A DNA stretch of 64,000 bases from a bacterium. Its GTDB lineage: Bacteria > Cyanobacteriota > Vampirovibrionia > Gastranaerophilales > Gastranaerophilaceae. The translations under genes were made by a program, and so were the position numbers. Under the pieces are notes generated by a model. It was given only the letters and a program-made list of their open reading frames with translations, ran no database searches and was not told the origin of the DNA. Positions within the stretch are counted from its first letter, which is position 1. Every line of letters begins with the position of its first letter. Positions 37,887-48,500 of this stretch are shown in pieces. The DNA lies in contig JAFYQF010000025.1 in the NCBI GenBank assembly GCA_017559905.1, positions 124,001 through 188,000 of the forward strand, in the 5' to 3' direction.

Positions 37887-38441
37887 ATGAAAGAACGTGA
37901 TAAAATGTTATTAGGAGAACTGTATAATCCTGCAGACGAAGAATTATACAGTGATAGAATGTACGCAAAAAACGCTTGCCATAAATTTAATTCGCTAGAT
38001 GCAACAGACATAGGAACAAGAACTACAATATTGAAAAAACTTTTAGGCAAAACTGGAGAACATCCTCATATTGAGCCTAATTTTTACTGCGACTACGGAT
38101 ATAATATTGAAGTCGGTGATAATTTTTATGCAAACCACAATCTAGTAATCTTGGATTGCGCAAAAGTAAAAATGGGTAACAACGTATTTATAGGTCCAAA
38201 CTGTGGTATTTATACAGCTTGCCACCCAACAAACAGCGAAGAAAGAAATTCTGGTTTAGAATTTGCAAAACCAATAACAATTGGCAACAATGTTTGGTTA
38301 GGCGGAAACGTTTGTATTATGGCAGGAGTCACAATAGGTGATAATGTTGTAATCGGTGCTGGGAGTGTTGTGACAAAAAACATTCCTTCAAACAAAATAG
38401 CTGTAGGAAACCCTTGCAAACCAATAAAAGATACAAATTAA
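37887..38441 (+). CDS. maltose/galactoside O-acetyltransferase family (left-handed beta helix)
   Basis: 184 aa. N-terminal Maa domain (MLLGELYNPADEEL), then hexapeptide repeats: VGDNFYANHN, IGPNCGIYTACHP with the catalytic His, IGNNVWLGGNVCIM, IGDNVVIGAGSVV. Transfers acetyl from CoA to a sugar or similar acceptor; the acceptor cannot be read. AAGGAG precedes the ATG. Confidence 0.92.
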   Translation: MKERDKMLLGELYNPADEELYSDRMYAKNACHKFNSLDATDIGTRTTILKKLLGKTGEHPHIEPNFYCDYGYNIEVGDNFYANHNLVILDCAKVKMGNNVFIGPNCGIYTACHPTNSEERNSGLEFAKPITIGNNVWLGGNVCIMAGVTIGDNVVIGAGSVVTKNIPSNKIAVGNPCKPIKDTN

Positions 38442-38503
38442 AAATGAACATTTAAAAAATCTTTTCGTTATACAAATGTAGAACAAAAAACGGAGGATTT
38501 TAA

Positions 38504-38905
38504 ATGAGCGAAGAATTAAAAAATAACGAGAAATGTTATAATTGCAACTGCGAAGAAATTCTAAAAAAACTCGCAATAACAGGTACAGGTTCATTTATTG
38601 GATGTTTACTAGCGCTTTGTGTGTTCAGCGCACTAACACGCCCAATGTTACCACCGACACCACCTTGCGCACAAATCGCAAATAGAATTCCACCAGCATC
38701 TGCTACATTTGACAAGCCTCAAAGACATCATCATAAAATGGACAGAAAAGGTTTTAAATATCACAAATTTGATAAAAAAAGGGAATTCAATAAAGAAGGC
38801 AAACGTCCAGACAAATGGGAAAAACGTCCAGATAGACTAGACAGAGGGGACAAGCCCCAAAAACCTGATAGACTAGATAAAGGAAACCAAATTAAACAAT
38901 CATAA
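38504..38905 (+). CDS. unknown single-span protein with basic, repeat-like tail
   Basis: 133 aa, not recognised. The N-terminal cytoplasmic stretch has CYNCNCEE (three close cysteines, possible metal site). A Gly/Leu/Ala transmembrane helix (about 28-45) follows, then a Pro-rich linker. The tail is very basic, with His-His-His and degenerate units such as KRPDKWEKRPDRLDRGDKPQ. The tail could bind nucleic acid, polyanions or metal. It ends at a strong terminator. Confidence 0.65.
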   Translation: MSEELKNNEKCYNCNCEEILKKLAITGTGSFIGCLLALCVFSALTRPMLPPTPPCAQIANRIPPASATFDKPQRHHHKMDRKGFKYHKFDKKREFNKEGKRPDKWEKRPDRLDRGDKPQKPDRLDKGNQIKQS

Positions 38906-38907
38906 TA

Positions 38908-38941
38908 AAAAAACGCTCTAGAATAATCTAGAGCGTTTTTA
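38908..38941. terminator. bidirectional terminator between the tail protein and gdhA
   Basis: ACGCTCTAGA (38913-38922), loop ATAA, TCTAGAGCGT (38927-38936), flanked by A-run and T-run, so it can end transcription from both sides. Confidence 0.85.
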
Positions 38942-38954
38942 TTTATTTTAAATT

Positions 38955-40307
38955 CTAAATAATACCTTGAGCAATTGTAGCTTTTGCCAGTTTTGTAAAC
39001 GCCGCAATATTTGCTCCTGCTACATAATTTGTACCAAGTTCATAAGTATTACAAGCATCTTGAGTTGACGCAAAAATATTAACCATAATAGTTTCTAACA
39101 TACCATCAACTTGTTCAAAAGATAAATAATATCTCATTGAGTTTTGGCTCATCTCAATTGCAGAAGTTGCAACACCACCTGCGTTAGCCGCTTTTGCAGG
39201 AGCAAGAAGAATACCCTTTTCAAGGAAATATTCTGTAGCATCCAACTTGCAAGGCATATTTGCACCTTCACCTATAGCAATCACACCATTTTCAACAAGT
39301 TTTTTAGCTGAATTAAGTGTAACTTCGTTTTGAGTTGCACAAGGAAGTGCGATATCTGTCTTAATTGTCCAAATAGGAGAATCTTCACCTTTTCTTTCAA
39401 TGAATTTTGCATTTGGACGGTAATTCAAATATTCACTAATACGTTTTCTGTCAACTTCTTTAATTTGTTTAATAGCTGCAAGATTTATGCCCTCTTCATC
39501 ATACACGCAACCAGAGCTATCACTCATCGCAACAACTTTTGCTCCAAGCATTTGAGCTTTTTCACAAGCGTAAATTGCAACGTTACCTGAACCAGAAATT
39601 GTTACTGTCTTACCTGCAAGAGATTGTCCGCCGTTAGCTTTTAACATTTCTCTCATAAAATAAATTAAGCCATATCCAGTAGCTTCTTTTCTTGCCAAAG
39701 AGCCACCATATTCAAGCCCTTTTCCGGTCAAAACGCCACCGTCATAACGGTCTTTTATTCTTCTATATTGACCATACAAGTAACCAATTTCTCTAGCACC
39801 TACTCCAATATCGCCAGCAGGAACGTCAACATCAGGTCCAATATGTCTTTGAAGTTCTGTCATAAAGCTTTGACAAAATCTCATTATTTCCATATCTGAT
39901 TTACCTTTTGGGTCAAAGTCACTACCACCTTTACCACCACCAATAGGCAAACCTGTCAAAGCATTTTTAAAAATTTGTTCAAATGCCAAGAATTTCATAA
40001 TAGACTGGTTTACATTCGGTGCAAATCTCAAACCACCTTTATATGGTCCGATTAAACCACTGTACTGCACTCTATAACCGCGGTTAACACAGATTTCACC
40101 TGCATCATTTACCCATGGAACTCTAAAAGAAATAATTCTTTCTGGTTCAATCATTCTTTCTAGCACTGACAATTTTTTGTACTCAGGGTGTTTTTCAACT
40201 ACAGGTTTAATTGTATGCAAAACCTCTTCTACTGCCTGCAAAAATTCAGGCTCGTGAACATTTTTCTCTTTTACATCGTTTAATACTTGTTCAATGTAGT
40301 CAATCAT
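38955..40307 (-). CDS. gdhA: NADP-type glutamate dehydrogenase
   Basis: 450 aa from the ATG at 40307 with AAGGAG in front; an in-frame start at 40331 would include that site and is rejected. GGLRFAPNVN, PIGGGKGGSDFDPKGKSD with the catalytic Lys, the Rossmann region ISGSGNVAIYACEKA and the C-terminal GANIAAF are seen. Assimilates ammonium into glutamate. The family subgroup (hexameric small enzyme) favours NADP(H). Confidence 0.95.
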   Translation of the reverse strand: MIDYIEQVLNDVKEKNVHEPEFLQAVEEVLHTIKPVVEKHPEYKKLSVLERMIEPERIISFRVPWVNDAGEICVNRGYRVQYSGLIGPYKGGLRFAPNVNQSIMKFLAFEQIFKNALTGLPIGGGKGGSDFDPKGKSDMEIMRFCQSFMTELQRHIGPDVDVPAGDIGVGAREIGYLYGQYRRIKDRYDGGVLTGKGLEYGGSLARKEATGYGLIYFMREMLKANGGQSLAGKTVTISGSGNVAIYACEKAQMLGAKVVAMSDSSGCVYDEEGINLAAIKQIKEVDRKRISEYLNYRPNAKFIERKGEDSPIWTIKTDIALPCATQNEVTLNSAKKLVENGVIAIGEGANMPCKLDATEYFLEKGILLAPAKAANAGGVATSAIEMSQNSMRYYLSFEQVDGMLETIMVNIFASTQDACNTYELGTNYVAGANIAAFTKLAKATIAQGII

Positions 40308-40444
40308 GTATTTCTCCTTAACTTTCGGCAATTTATTATATCACAGGTTGTTAAAATAGACAACTTCATACAAGTAAATACTACTATAAAAACAAAAAAT
40401 CTATGTTAAAATTATATTAAAATTTCATTTGAAGGAGTTTGTTT

Positions 40445-41170
40445 ATGTTTGAAAGGTTAGAAAAAATTCAAATTATATTTTTATCATTAGTTTTGACTGC
40501 TGGTATTATATGCGCATCATTGATTTTTACAGATGCTTTTTCAAAAGACCAAATCACCGTCACTGGTTCAGCTTACAAAATAGTAAAATCTGACAATGCC
40601 CGTCTTGAAATTGAAATTGCAACAAAAGAAAATAGTAAAGCATTATCATATTCGCTTGCGCAAAAACAAATACCCGTAGTCAAAGAATTCTTAAAAGCAA
40701 AAGGAATACCTGAAGAAAACATTGAGCTTAAAGCTCCGCACGGATATTACACTTACAAAACACTTCCAAACGGCAATATTTCAAACGAAATCAGCCGGTA
40801 TAACCTTTCTCAAAACATCATAGTAACATCAAATGACGTATACAAAATAAAAGAGATTTCTACAGAAATTTCAAGCTTAATTGAAAAAGGTATTGATATA
40901 AACGTATATCCGCCAGCATACTTCTATTCAAACCTTTCAGACTTAAAAATTCAACTACTAGAAGACGCCACAAAAGACGCAAAACAAAGAGCATCGGCAA
41001 TGTTAAAAGCTACAAACAATAAAGTTGGGAAAATTCAATCAGTACGTGCAGGCGTTTTTCAAATTACAACAGAAGATTCAACAAACGTGTCTGATTACGG
41101 AATCAATGACACAACAACTATCAATAAAAAAGTAACATCCGTAGCCAATGTTGTATTCCGAATTAAATAG
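40445..41170 (+). CDS. SIMPL-domain (DUF541) protein
   Basis: 241 aa from ATG 40445 (GAAGGAG at 40431-40437). One N-terminal membrane segment, then a SIMPL domain: ITVTGSAYKIVKSDNARLEI at its start and LLEDATKDAKQRASAML with VGKIQSV near the end. Such proteins are periplasmic or surface and of uncertain function. Followed 11 bp later by a small secreted protein. Confidence 0.85.
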   Translation: MFERLEKIQIIFLSLVLTAGIICASLIFTDAFSKDQITVTGSAYKIVKSDNARLEIEIATKENSKALSYSLAQKQIPVVKEFLKAKGIPEENIELKAPHGYYTYKTLPNGNISNEISRYNLSQNIIVTSNDVYKIKEISTEISSLIEKGIDINVYPPAYFYSNLSDLKIQLLEDATKDAKQRASAMLKATNNKVGKIQSVRAGVFQITTEDSTNVSDYGINDTTTINKKVTSVANVVFRIK

Positions 41171-41181
41171 GAGTTATCAAT

Positions 41182-41511
41182 ATGATAAGAATAGCAATTT
41201 TACTAACATTAACTATATTTTCAGCACCATCATTCGCATTTGATGCAGGTATGGGCAATTCGACTTACCTAAACCCTGCAATGGGCGGATTAGGATCAAC
41301 ACCAGCTCACGATATGCAAATGATTAATGATTTAAAACAACGTTACGAAATATATAACGATGTAAAAGAAAACAAACAAGAACGCATCAAAAAATTGGAC
41401 GAAATGAAATACGGAAAACCAACACCACAAAGAACTTACACTCCACCACAGCAACAAAACGTTCAATTTATAAAAAAAGACGGGAAGTTAAAAATCCAAA
41501 GCATTCAATAG
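41182..41511 (+). CDS. small secreted unknown protein
   Basis: 109 aa. Clear signal peptide MIRIAILLTLTIFSAPSFA, with cleavage predicted after A-F-A. The mature part has Met/Gly/Asn-rich YLNPAMGGLGSTP, a short coiled helix and a Pro/Gln-rich segment before a basic end. Likely cotranscribed with the SIMPL gene. No domain recognised. Confidence 0.65.
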   Translation: MIRIAILLTLTIFSAPSFAFDAGMGNSTYLNPAMGGLGSTPAHDMQMINDLKQRYEIYNDVKENKQERIKKLDEMKYGKPTPQRTYTPPQQQNVQFIKKDGKLKIQSIQ

Positions 41512-41515
41512 CGAA

Positions 41516-42205
41516 CTAGTTACTTTGCCCAGCTCTGTAACCACACCAAGTGTAAATCATAGGTAAGAACTTTTCGAACTTATCAACATGTGGAACTTTA
41601 GCAATTGCCAAAGCTCCCAAAGCATCATCCATATTGACAAGAGCATCTTTCATTGTCAGTTTTCTATCAGGGATTTTGTCGTTAGGATCATTTATAAAAT
41701 TCGAAATTTCTGCAGCACCTTTCATTCCAACAAGAAGCGCTCCAAAAACCGCACCTATTTTCACAACTTTATTTTCTTTAAAAACAGATTTATCAATCAA
41801 TTTCATTGTTGGGGAAACCGCCAAAAGAGGGACAGTAGCATTCATAAACTGAAAAACGCCTTCATTCATTTTTTCTTTTTTCTTTTTAGAACCAATCATA
41901 CCACCTACAACACCACCAATAATACCTAACCCACTCATCGTAATCATTTCCAATGCACCGTAATGCAACTTAAAATAACTTTTCAGATTAGTAATAGGCA
42001 ATTTTTGCATTTTGGCTATTGCTACCATGGAAAGCGCAACGCCTAAAACAGAACCTGTAAAAGATCTAACTTTAGCGTGAGGTTCAACACGCTCCGTTCT
42101 GTGCGTACGATAATTTATATAAGCACGTTTAACTTTTTGCCCATTTTTAAATACTGCAAAAGGTTTACTGGGGGTATTATTATTGATGTTAATAGTATTT
42201 GTCAT
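41516..42205 (-). CDS. unknown membrane protein, signature-like N-terminus
   Basis: 229 aa. The N-terminus is Asn/Ile-rich (MTNTININNNTPSKPFAVFK); PFAVF is reminiscent of, but does not match, the F-x-G/A/S pattern. Hydrophobic segments near 50-65 and 88-108 (GLGIIGGVVGGMIGSKKKKE) and near 120-150 indicate a membrane protein. The basic KKKKEK follows a helix. Not assigned to a family. Confidence 0.6.
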   Translation of the reverse strand: MTNTININNNTPSKPFAVFKNGQKVKRAYINYRTHRTERVEPHAKVRSFTGSVLGVALSMVAIAKMQKLPITNLKSYFKLHYGALEMITMSGLGIIGGVVGGMIGSKKKKEKMNEGVFQFMNATVPLLAVSPTMKLIDKSVFKENKVVKIGAVFGALLVGMKGAAEISNFINDPNDKIPDRKLTMKDALVNMDDALGALAIAKVPHVDKFEKFLPMIYTWCGYRAGQSN

Positions 42206-42289
42206 AATCCCTAATTATTTCCACTACAATCATAACAGAAAGTCAAAAATTAATAACAAATAACATCAACAAAATTTACATTTCGAAAG

Positions 42290-43279
42290 TTATCTTCTTT
42301 CACGAAGTTTCAAAACCATTGACGTACCAGGCACAATAGAAAAGTCATCCAGACTTTCATCAAAAAGAACTTTTATTGAAACCAATTTGCTATCTTCAGC
42401 ATCAAGAGGAACAATACTATCAATATGTCCTTTAAATTTTTTATTTTGAACAAAGTCCAACTTAATCCAAACCAACTGACCATTTTCAACATTTTCAAAT
42501 TGGTTAGCTTTATAACTAGCAACTACCCAAACTTTTTTAGGCTTCAAAGTTGCAAAGACTTGAGATGCACGTAGGACATCACCTTTTTTAACTCTCAAAT
42601 CCACAATTTGCCCATCTTCAGGAGCATAAATTTTTGCATTAGACAAATTATACTTAGCTTGCACCAACTCCAACTCAACAGACTTCACCTCAGCTTCAAG
42701 AGATTTTACATCACTTTCAGCATCAGAGAGTTTTTCATTTAGCACATTAAAAGCTTCTTGCGTTGTTTTAAAGGAATCTTGAACATCAGTCAAATCAGCC
42801 AAATCTTTGTCATACTCTTCTTTTGAGAGAATTCCTTCTTTGTACATTTCAACTGATTTTGTATATTCTTCTTTTGCGAGCTCAAGTTTTGCACTATTCG
42901 AAGAATAAGTTTTTGACACGTCATCAAATTGAGGTTTCAAATTTGCAACGATTTTTTTTGCATCATCAATTTTCGATTTCAAATCATCCTGTTTAGAAAT
43001 CAATTGATTCAAATATCTTTCATAATTTTGCGAATCCAACTCAAGAATAACACTATTTGCCTTAATAGAAGAATTATTAACAACAAAGACTTCTTTCACT
43101 TGCCCATCAACACGAGAAGCGATAGAGATTGGATGACCGCCTTCCACAATAGCATTAATAGATGTTTTATATCTCATTCCACAAAAATACAAACAAAGAC
43201 CTGCGATAAAAATTACTCCCAAAAACACAAAAGGGATAGCCATTTTTTTCATTAGATTAAGAAACTGATTATTATTCAC
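42290..43279 (-). CDS. orphan HlyD/EmrA-type membrane fusion protein
   Basis: 329 aa. One transmembrane helix (about 14-32), the lipoyl half HPISIASRVDGQVKEVFVVN, a long coiled coil (about 75-200) and the second lipoyl half YAPEDGQIVDLRVKKGDVL, then a beta-barrel. Adaptor for an MFS- or ABC-type exporter with TolC. No transporter lies next to it, so it may join a partner elsewhere or the TolC of this window. Confidence 0.85.
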   Translation of the reverse strand: MNNNQFLNLMKKMAIPFVFLGVIFIAGLCLYFCGMRYKTSINAIVEGGHPISIASRVDGQVKEVFVVNNSSIKANSVILELDSQNYERYLNQLISKQDDLKSKIDDAKKIVANLKPQFDDVSKTYSSNSAKLELAKEEYTKSVEMYKEGILSKEEYDKDLADLTDVQDSFKTTQEAFNVLNEKLSDAESDVKSLEAEVKSVELELVQAKYNLSNAKIYAPEDGQIVDLRVKKGDVLRASQVFATLKPKKVWVVASYKANQFENVENGQLVWIKLDFVQNKKFKGHIDSIVPLDAEDSKLVSIKVLFDESLDDFSIVPGTSMVLKLRERR

Positions 43280-43334
43280 AATAGAAACCTCTTATTCAAA
43301 TATCCAAAAATATTGTAGCACAAATCCATACATT

Positions 43335-43362
43335 AAAAAATCCCGATATAAACTCGGGATTT
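43335..43362 (-). terminator. terminator of the pseudopilin gene
   Basis: AAATCCCGA (43338-43346) pairs with TCGGGATTT (43354-43362). The A-run before it gives a T-run on the minus strand. Confidence 0.75.
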
Positions 43363-43369
43363 AAAATTA

Positions 43370-44215
43370 TTAGTTATAGTTATCGATTTTCACATAACAC
43401 GGAGAAACCTTACCATCGACAGCCGTACATTCTTCTGAGGAATTAACTCCAGGTTTGAAATTAGTATAATCGACTGCGAAAGGTCCATTTGCCGCTACTT
43501 CAGAAGCAAAGTTCCAAGTACGCACTTCAGCATCAACTTTGCTATTCCCCCAAGCAAGCGATTTAGCTTCAGAGTAAGTTACAGGAGCTGAACGGTTTCC
43601 ATCTGGTGGCATATCATAGTTGTAAGGCAAGTAAACAGCCACAGCAGTCATATAACGAGTATCGACTTCAGGCGGGCCGATTGGAATGACAACAGAGGCT
43701 TCAGTTACTGCAAAAGCCACAATATCAGCCAATTGACCATTTTGGTGCCATTCAACACGGTTAGGTGGTTTTGACCCAGTAATATCGACGTAAGTCATAT
43801 AATATTTAATGGTATAGTTAACGCCATTAATTTGTTCGGTTTTAACGAAAGGAGCGCCACCATTAGAAGCAATCCAAACGTACATACCGTTAGAGAGAAT
43901 AAGTTTAACGTTAGCTTCAGGGAAAGTAGATACATTTTTAGCCAAATCGCCACCAGCAGCACATTTATTTTCTGCGACGTTAGCATATTCCGTTAGCATA
44001 TTGCAGAAATCGTTAGTAGTTGCAGGGAACGAATCACGTTTCAACATAGAGTTGTAAACAGCGGTTTCCAAAACGTTAAAGGCTCTCAAGTATAAAAATT
44101 TATATGTTTTTTCATAAGGTTTAACGGTAGTTATAGCGAACAGACAAATAATCCCGATAATACCCAACGTAATCAACATCTCAATAAGCGTAACGGCCTG
44201 CTTAAATCGTCTCAT
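43370..44215 (-). CDS. type IV pilin-like/pseudopilin protein
   Basis: 281 aa from the ATG at 44215 (TGGAGT ahead of it; the longer open frame upstream to 44278 overlaps the promoter). Prepilin leader MRRFKQA, then VTLIEMLITLGIIGIICLFA with Glu at +5: a class III signal cut by prepilin peptidase and an N-terminal assembly helix. The C-terminal part is soluble with several Cys. First of five pilin-like genes here; no PilB/PilT/PilC genes are near. Confidence 0.85.
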   Translation of the reverse strand: MRRFKQAVTLIEMLITLGIIGIICLFAITTVKPYEKTYKFLYLRAFNVLETAVYNSMLKRDSFPATTNDFCNMLTEYANVAENKCAAGGDLAKNVSTFPEANVKLILSNGMYVWIASNGGAPFVKTEQINGVNYTIKYYMTYVDITGSKPPNRVEWHQNGQLADIVAFAVTEASVVIPIGPPEVDTRYMTAVAVYLPYNYDMPPDGNRSAPVTYSEAKSLAWGNSKVDAEVRTWNFASEVAANGPFAVDYTNFKPGVNSSEECTAVDGKVSPCYVKIDNYN

Positions 44216-44249
44216 AATCCAACTCCAGAATCGTACTATAACACTATTA

Positions 44250-44278
44250 ATTATAACACATTGCGCCACTACAGTCAA
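44250..44278 (-). promoter_or_regulatory. consensus promoter of the pseudopilin gene
   Basis: Minus strand TTGACT (44273-44278), 17 bp, TATAAT (44250-44255), about 35 nt before the ATG. Confidence 0.75.
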
Positions 44279-44410
44279 GGCAAACAGGACTTAAGAGATA
44301 TTGAAAAAACAAATCAAATATATGATTTATTATAAACGTTAAATACTTATAATGATATTTAAGTAGAGAAAAGTGGTATAATAATAATTATAAATTAAGA
44401 GGATTATTTT

Positions 44411-45037
44411 ATGAGAAAAATTACAGCGTTCACACTTGGCGAAACACTTATCGTAATTGGGATAATTGGGGTTATCGCAGCGTTATTGCTACCAACGATT
44501 AACCAAATTCAACCAGACAGACACAAAGTTTTATTCAAAAAAGCTTATTCAACAATCGACAGAATTGTAACAGAGTTAGTTAATGACGACGCATTATATC
44601 CAGAGGCAATGGGTTCAGAAGGTTTTGACAACACAACCACTGACTTGGGTATAACATCAGCTGCATTAACAGGTATTGATGCTAACACAAAATTCTGCAG
44701 ATTATTTGCATATAAAGTAAACACTGTTACAAATGGAACAATAAACTGCCCAGCGACATTGACAAACGGAGCTGCAAGCGGAAGCGGTAGCACACCAAGC
44801 TTTACAACAACAGACGGCATTGAGTTTTACATACCATCATCAACATTTGCAACACCTGTAACAATATCTGTTGACGTAAACGGCGAAAAAGAACCTAACT
44901 GCAAATTCAATGCAACAACTTGCAAAATGGCAGACAGATTTGAAGTTATCGTTGCGGCAGACGGCGGTATAAGCGTTACTGGAACGATGGAACAAGCTTA
45001 CTTAAAAACAACAAGTGTTGCTAGAGAAGCTAACTAA
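44411..45037 (+). CDS. type IV pilin-like/pseudopilin protein
   Basis: 208 aa. Leader MRKITA, then FTLGETLIVIGIIGVIAALL with Glu at +5. The globular part has few Cys and a Ser/Thr/Gly-rich middle; it ends with EVIVAADGGISVTGTMEQAY. A TGG-TATAAT extended -10 box and AAGAGGAT precede it. It is divergent from the previous pseudopilin and separated from the giant pilin by a repeat region. Confidence 0.85.
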   Translation: MRKITAFTLGETLIVIGIIGVIAALLLPTINQIQPDRHKVLFKKAYSTIDRIVTELVNDDALYPEAMGSEGFDNTTTDLGITSAALTGIDANTKFCRLFAYKVNTVTNGTINCPATLTNGAASGSGSTPSFTTTDGIEFYIPSSTFATPVTISVDVNGEKEPNCKFNATTCKMADRFEVIVAADGGISVTGTMEQAYLKTTSVAREAN

Positions 45038-45057
45038 AATATTTATAAATAATCAGA

Positions 45058-45089
45058 AACTACCTTCGAAATTTGAAGGTAGTTTTTTA
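45058..45089 (+). terminator. terminator after the plus-strand pseudopilin
   Basis: AACTACCTTC (45058-45067) pairs with GAAGGTAGTT (45075-45084) and is followed by TTTTTAT. Confidence 0.8.
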
Positions 45090-45111
45090 TCTTTAATCCT
45101 AACAAATTTTT

Positions 45112-45450
45112 GTCATCCTAAACAATTCTCTGTCATCCTGCACCGACATCTGTCATCCTGAACGCAGTGAAGGATCTCTATTGCAATGAGATTCTTCTTC
45201 GCTTTCGCTCATCAGAATGACAGGATTGAGTTTCATAATGGCAGATTACCCTCGCCCCTTTGTGGGAGAGGGTAAGGGTGAGGGGTTAGAATTACAGGAG
45301 TAAATAAAATTGTCCCAAAACCTGTCATCCTGAACGCAGTGAAGGATCTTAAAAAAAAAGATTCTTCAGCACTTTGTGCTTCATAATGACATGACAGGAG
45401 ATTCTTCAACTCTGCGAGTTTCAGAATGACAGGATTGAGTTTCAGAATGA
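45112..45450. repeat. cluster of TGTCATTCTGA/GAAGGATCT-type repeats, left side
   Basis: About 340 bp without a gene. It contains at least six degenerate units of the type TGTCATCCTGAACGCAGTGA and AGATTCTTC...CAGAATGACA, on both strands, plus a separate CCCTCGCCCC...GGGTGAGGGG hairpin (about 45250-45285). Each pair of units can fold on itself. Similar dispersed palindromic repeats are known from many bacterial genomes. 45322-45431 is the inverted partner of 48781-48892. Confidence 0.8.
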
Positions 45451-45451
45451 C

Positions 45452-45486
45452 AAAAAAAAGCCACTTCTAAAAGAAGTGGCTTTTTT
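45452..45486. terminator. terminator of the giant pilin-like gene
   Basis: GCCACTTC (45460-45467), loop TAAAA, GAAGTGGC (45473-45480), with A-run and T-run on either side, so it can work in both directions. Confidence 0.85.
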
Positions 45487-45501
45487 ATTTTCATTTGAGT
45501 A

Positions 45502-48500
45502 TCACCATTTAATTAATACTGCACCAGGAGCACCGTCAGTTGGAGGAACATCTTCCCATTGAGAAGTACAACTAGAGATATCAGCCTCAGTGAAGAAACC
45601 AACATCACCTTGAACAGGTTTTCCTTCAAATTCACGAGCCCAAGAGCTCAACCAGCATTTGTTAATAGAACCGCCACCGTTACCGCTAGAACCAGAGTAT
45701 GCAAGCCATTGACCCAACACTGAATCATCCAAAGGCAATACCATACCCATAACGTTAGATTTCAAATCAAAGTTAGGTCTAGAACCTAATTCACCTTGAG
45801 CACCTTTTTCTGGTGGGTCATTCAAATCAAAGTGGTATGGCAACTGTTCTACAGGTTTTGTCAAACCGCCAAGGCCACCAGCGCCACCTTTTACGCTAAA
45901 TAGCATTTCTGCATCAACATTGTTGAAGAAATCTTCAACAGCCTCTGCATCTTCAAAGTTTGAACGAGCAACTTCTACGCTTCTATCAATAGTGATAAGC
46001 ATAGTGTCGCCACCATCTTTACCAGTTGTATCACCTTGAGTACCAGCTTTGCCACCAAATCCAGGGATAACTAGAAGGTCTCTGTTATCGTTGAATGAAC
46101 GAATAATCATAGAGCGGTATTCTCCAGGTAATCCAGGATCACCATAGCCAACAGTATTTCTAGCCCAACTAAATTTGTATGTATATTTTGCAAATGGTTT
46201 TATATTACCACCTGATTGCAAGCAGTATCCAACACGCGCACCATTACTACAGTTTGTAGGAGGTTCTGTACCACAACCACCACCAGTACAAGAGCCGTCT
46301 TTAGGATGATCGCCAGTATGTTCACAACTAGCATAATCAGCTCCAGGATATGCAGCATATTCAGTACCGTCAAATCTTACACAAGCGCCACGGCCTTTTG
46401 TTGGAGGTTGCGTACCGTGCAAATTACAAGTACTTCCACCTAATTGAATTTCTGCAAAACCTTGAGAACTAGCACCATCCTCTGCCCAAGTTTCTTGTTG
46501 ACCTTTCCAAGCACCATAATTATCACCACAGTTTTCACAGAAAATAGCTTTGTAATCAGTCACAGTGTTTGTCTTTTTATCAGAGCCATGAATACCAGGA
46601 ACAATAGAGGATCTACCTTTGTATTCCAAGTTTACACCAGCACCAGAAGACAATGCACATTTTTTGCCTTTACCGCCATTTTCACCTTCAGCGTGGTCAA
46701 TTACGTAAGTATACCAATATTCATCTTGTGAAGTAGATGAACCTTGAAGAGTAGGAGAATACATACAGTATTGACCGTCATAAGCTTTATTTACACAATA
46801 ATAAGTATCTAAATAGCTACCACTTCTATCTGCTCTTTTATTACAATAGAAACTACTACTTACATAACCAGACATAGACTTAGCATTGGATTCACAAGAA
46901 CTTTTTGATGATTCAAAATCAATATCTGTTATATTACACCCTGTTTGAACAGTTTCCTGTGGTAGAAAATCGTGATCATCTGTAGGTCTGGTATAAGATC
47001 CATTACCGGTTGATATATTACCAATAGAGCCACCAGCAGCAGTTGTTTTACCACCACAATCGCCATCATAGGTGTTTTTACATATTATACCATATGCAGC
47101 AATACCCCCATTCTCTTCAGACAAATCATACCAAATACCATCATAAGTTTTGCCATTTATCTTTGATGTTGCATTCGGATACAAACCATTAGCTCCACCT
47201 GTAGCCAATTTTGTTTCAACATCGTTGATTGAAGTAGATGCGGTACTAACTTTTTGATAACCGTCACCAAACGCTGCAGTCAAACTTGTTGTATCACAAG
47301 TGAACCCATCACAATCATAATCGAGGAAGCAAGAACCTGTAATACCTTTATTCACGACATAAGAAGCCTGATTACCATAATTACATACATCATAAGAGTT
47401 ATAAATATCAATAATCAAATCTCTTTGTTTAGCATCTCGACCACTACCGCCACCATATCTACCTTTCATAGTCGCTTCAGCTAACAAATAATACATAGGT
47501 GGTTTATTTGAAAACGCAGCAGAAGAATAAGTATCTTCAACGTTTACTGTAACTGTTTGATATCTAGGAGTACAAGTAGCCGCAATAGGTCTACCATCTG
47601 AAACGTTAGTACAACTATGGTCGTTATAATATGTGTAAGAACAAGATATACATTTACTTGTATCTTCTGATATCGTACGAGATTGTACTTTATAATAATA
47701 AGACGTCAACACACCATCTTTGTAAGCTGATGTAGAAGAACAAGAATAATCTTTTGTTTCTGTATCACTAGGGCAACTACAAGGATCATTAACAGTACCA
47801 TTACAGTCTGTTGACCAACTGCCATATACCTTTTTATGGGCGTGACAAGTATAATTTGTATATGGATAACTATCATAGATATAAGAACAACCGTATTCAT
47901 AAGTAGAAGTTGTATTGTGCTTAGTTTCCCAATAGCAGTTATATTCAGACCAAGAGTATGAGGCAGAACTGCCATTCTCACATTTTTTGCCACCTTCGTT
48001 CAATCCAAGATTCCATTTTCTGTAAGCATAGCAACCATCAGCATCACGTTTTATGTAATAGATATCGCCACCATTACCAGCATCGCCGTACTTCTCATCA
48101 CCTTTTGCATAAGCGTGCAAAGTACCACCATAAGTCTGTAATTCACCTGCAGAAATACCTTTCAATTTCAATATTTCGGGAGTAATACCAAATGGAGAAA
48201 TTACCTCTGTTGCTGACCAAATAACTTCTCTATTCGCTAATGGGTCATAACCAGAGTGACCTCCGCCACCGCCACCTGCTACAGCTTGTACGTAAAAATA
48301 AGAAGCCCTTTCTGGCGGTACAAATCGGCAAACTTTATCCTCTGCCAAATCAGCATCCCAAACTTTTCTAGCTTGACCAGCACCTACATACTGCTCCTCG
48401 TGCCAGATGTAAGGCGCATCCGCGTCTGTAGGGTCTGGTTTCGTATAGCATATATAAGCACCGTGCATCGCTACACGTGGTACTTTTACGTGCCTTTTAG

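Noticed and set aside
41516-42205. Counting the membrane protein as a full member of the tagged set
   Set aside because: PFAVF does not give F-x-G/A/S in the right form and the protein has membrane helices; listed only as signature-like.
45112-45450. CRISPR array
   Set aside because: Units are degenerate, on both strands and irregularly spaced; no cas genes.
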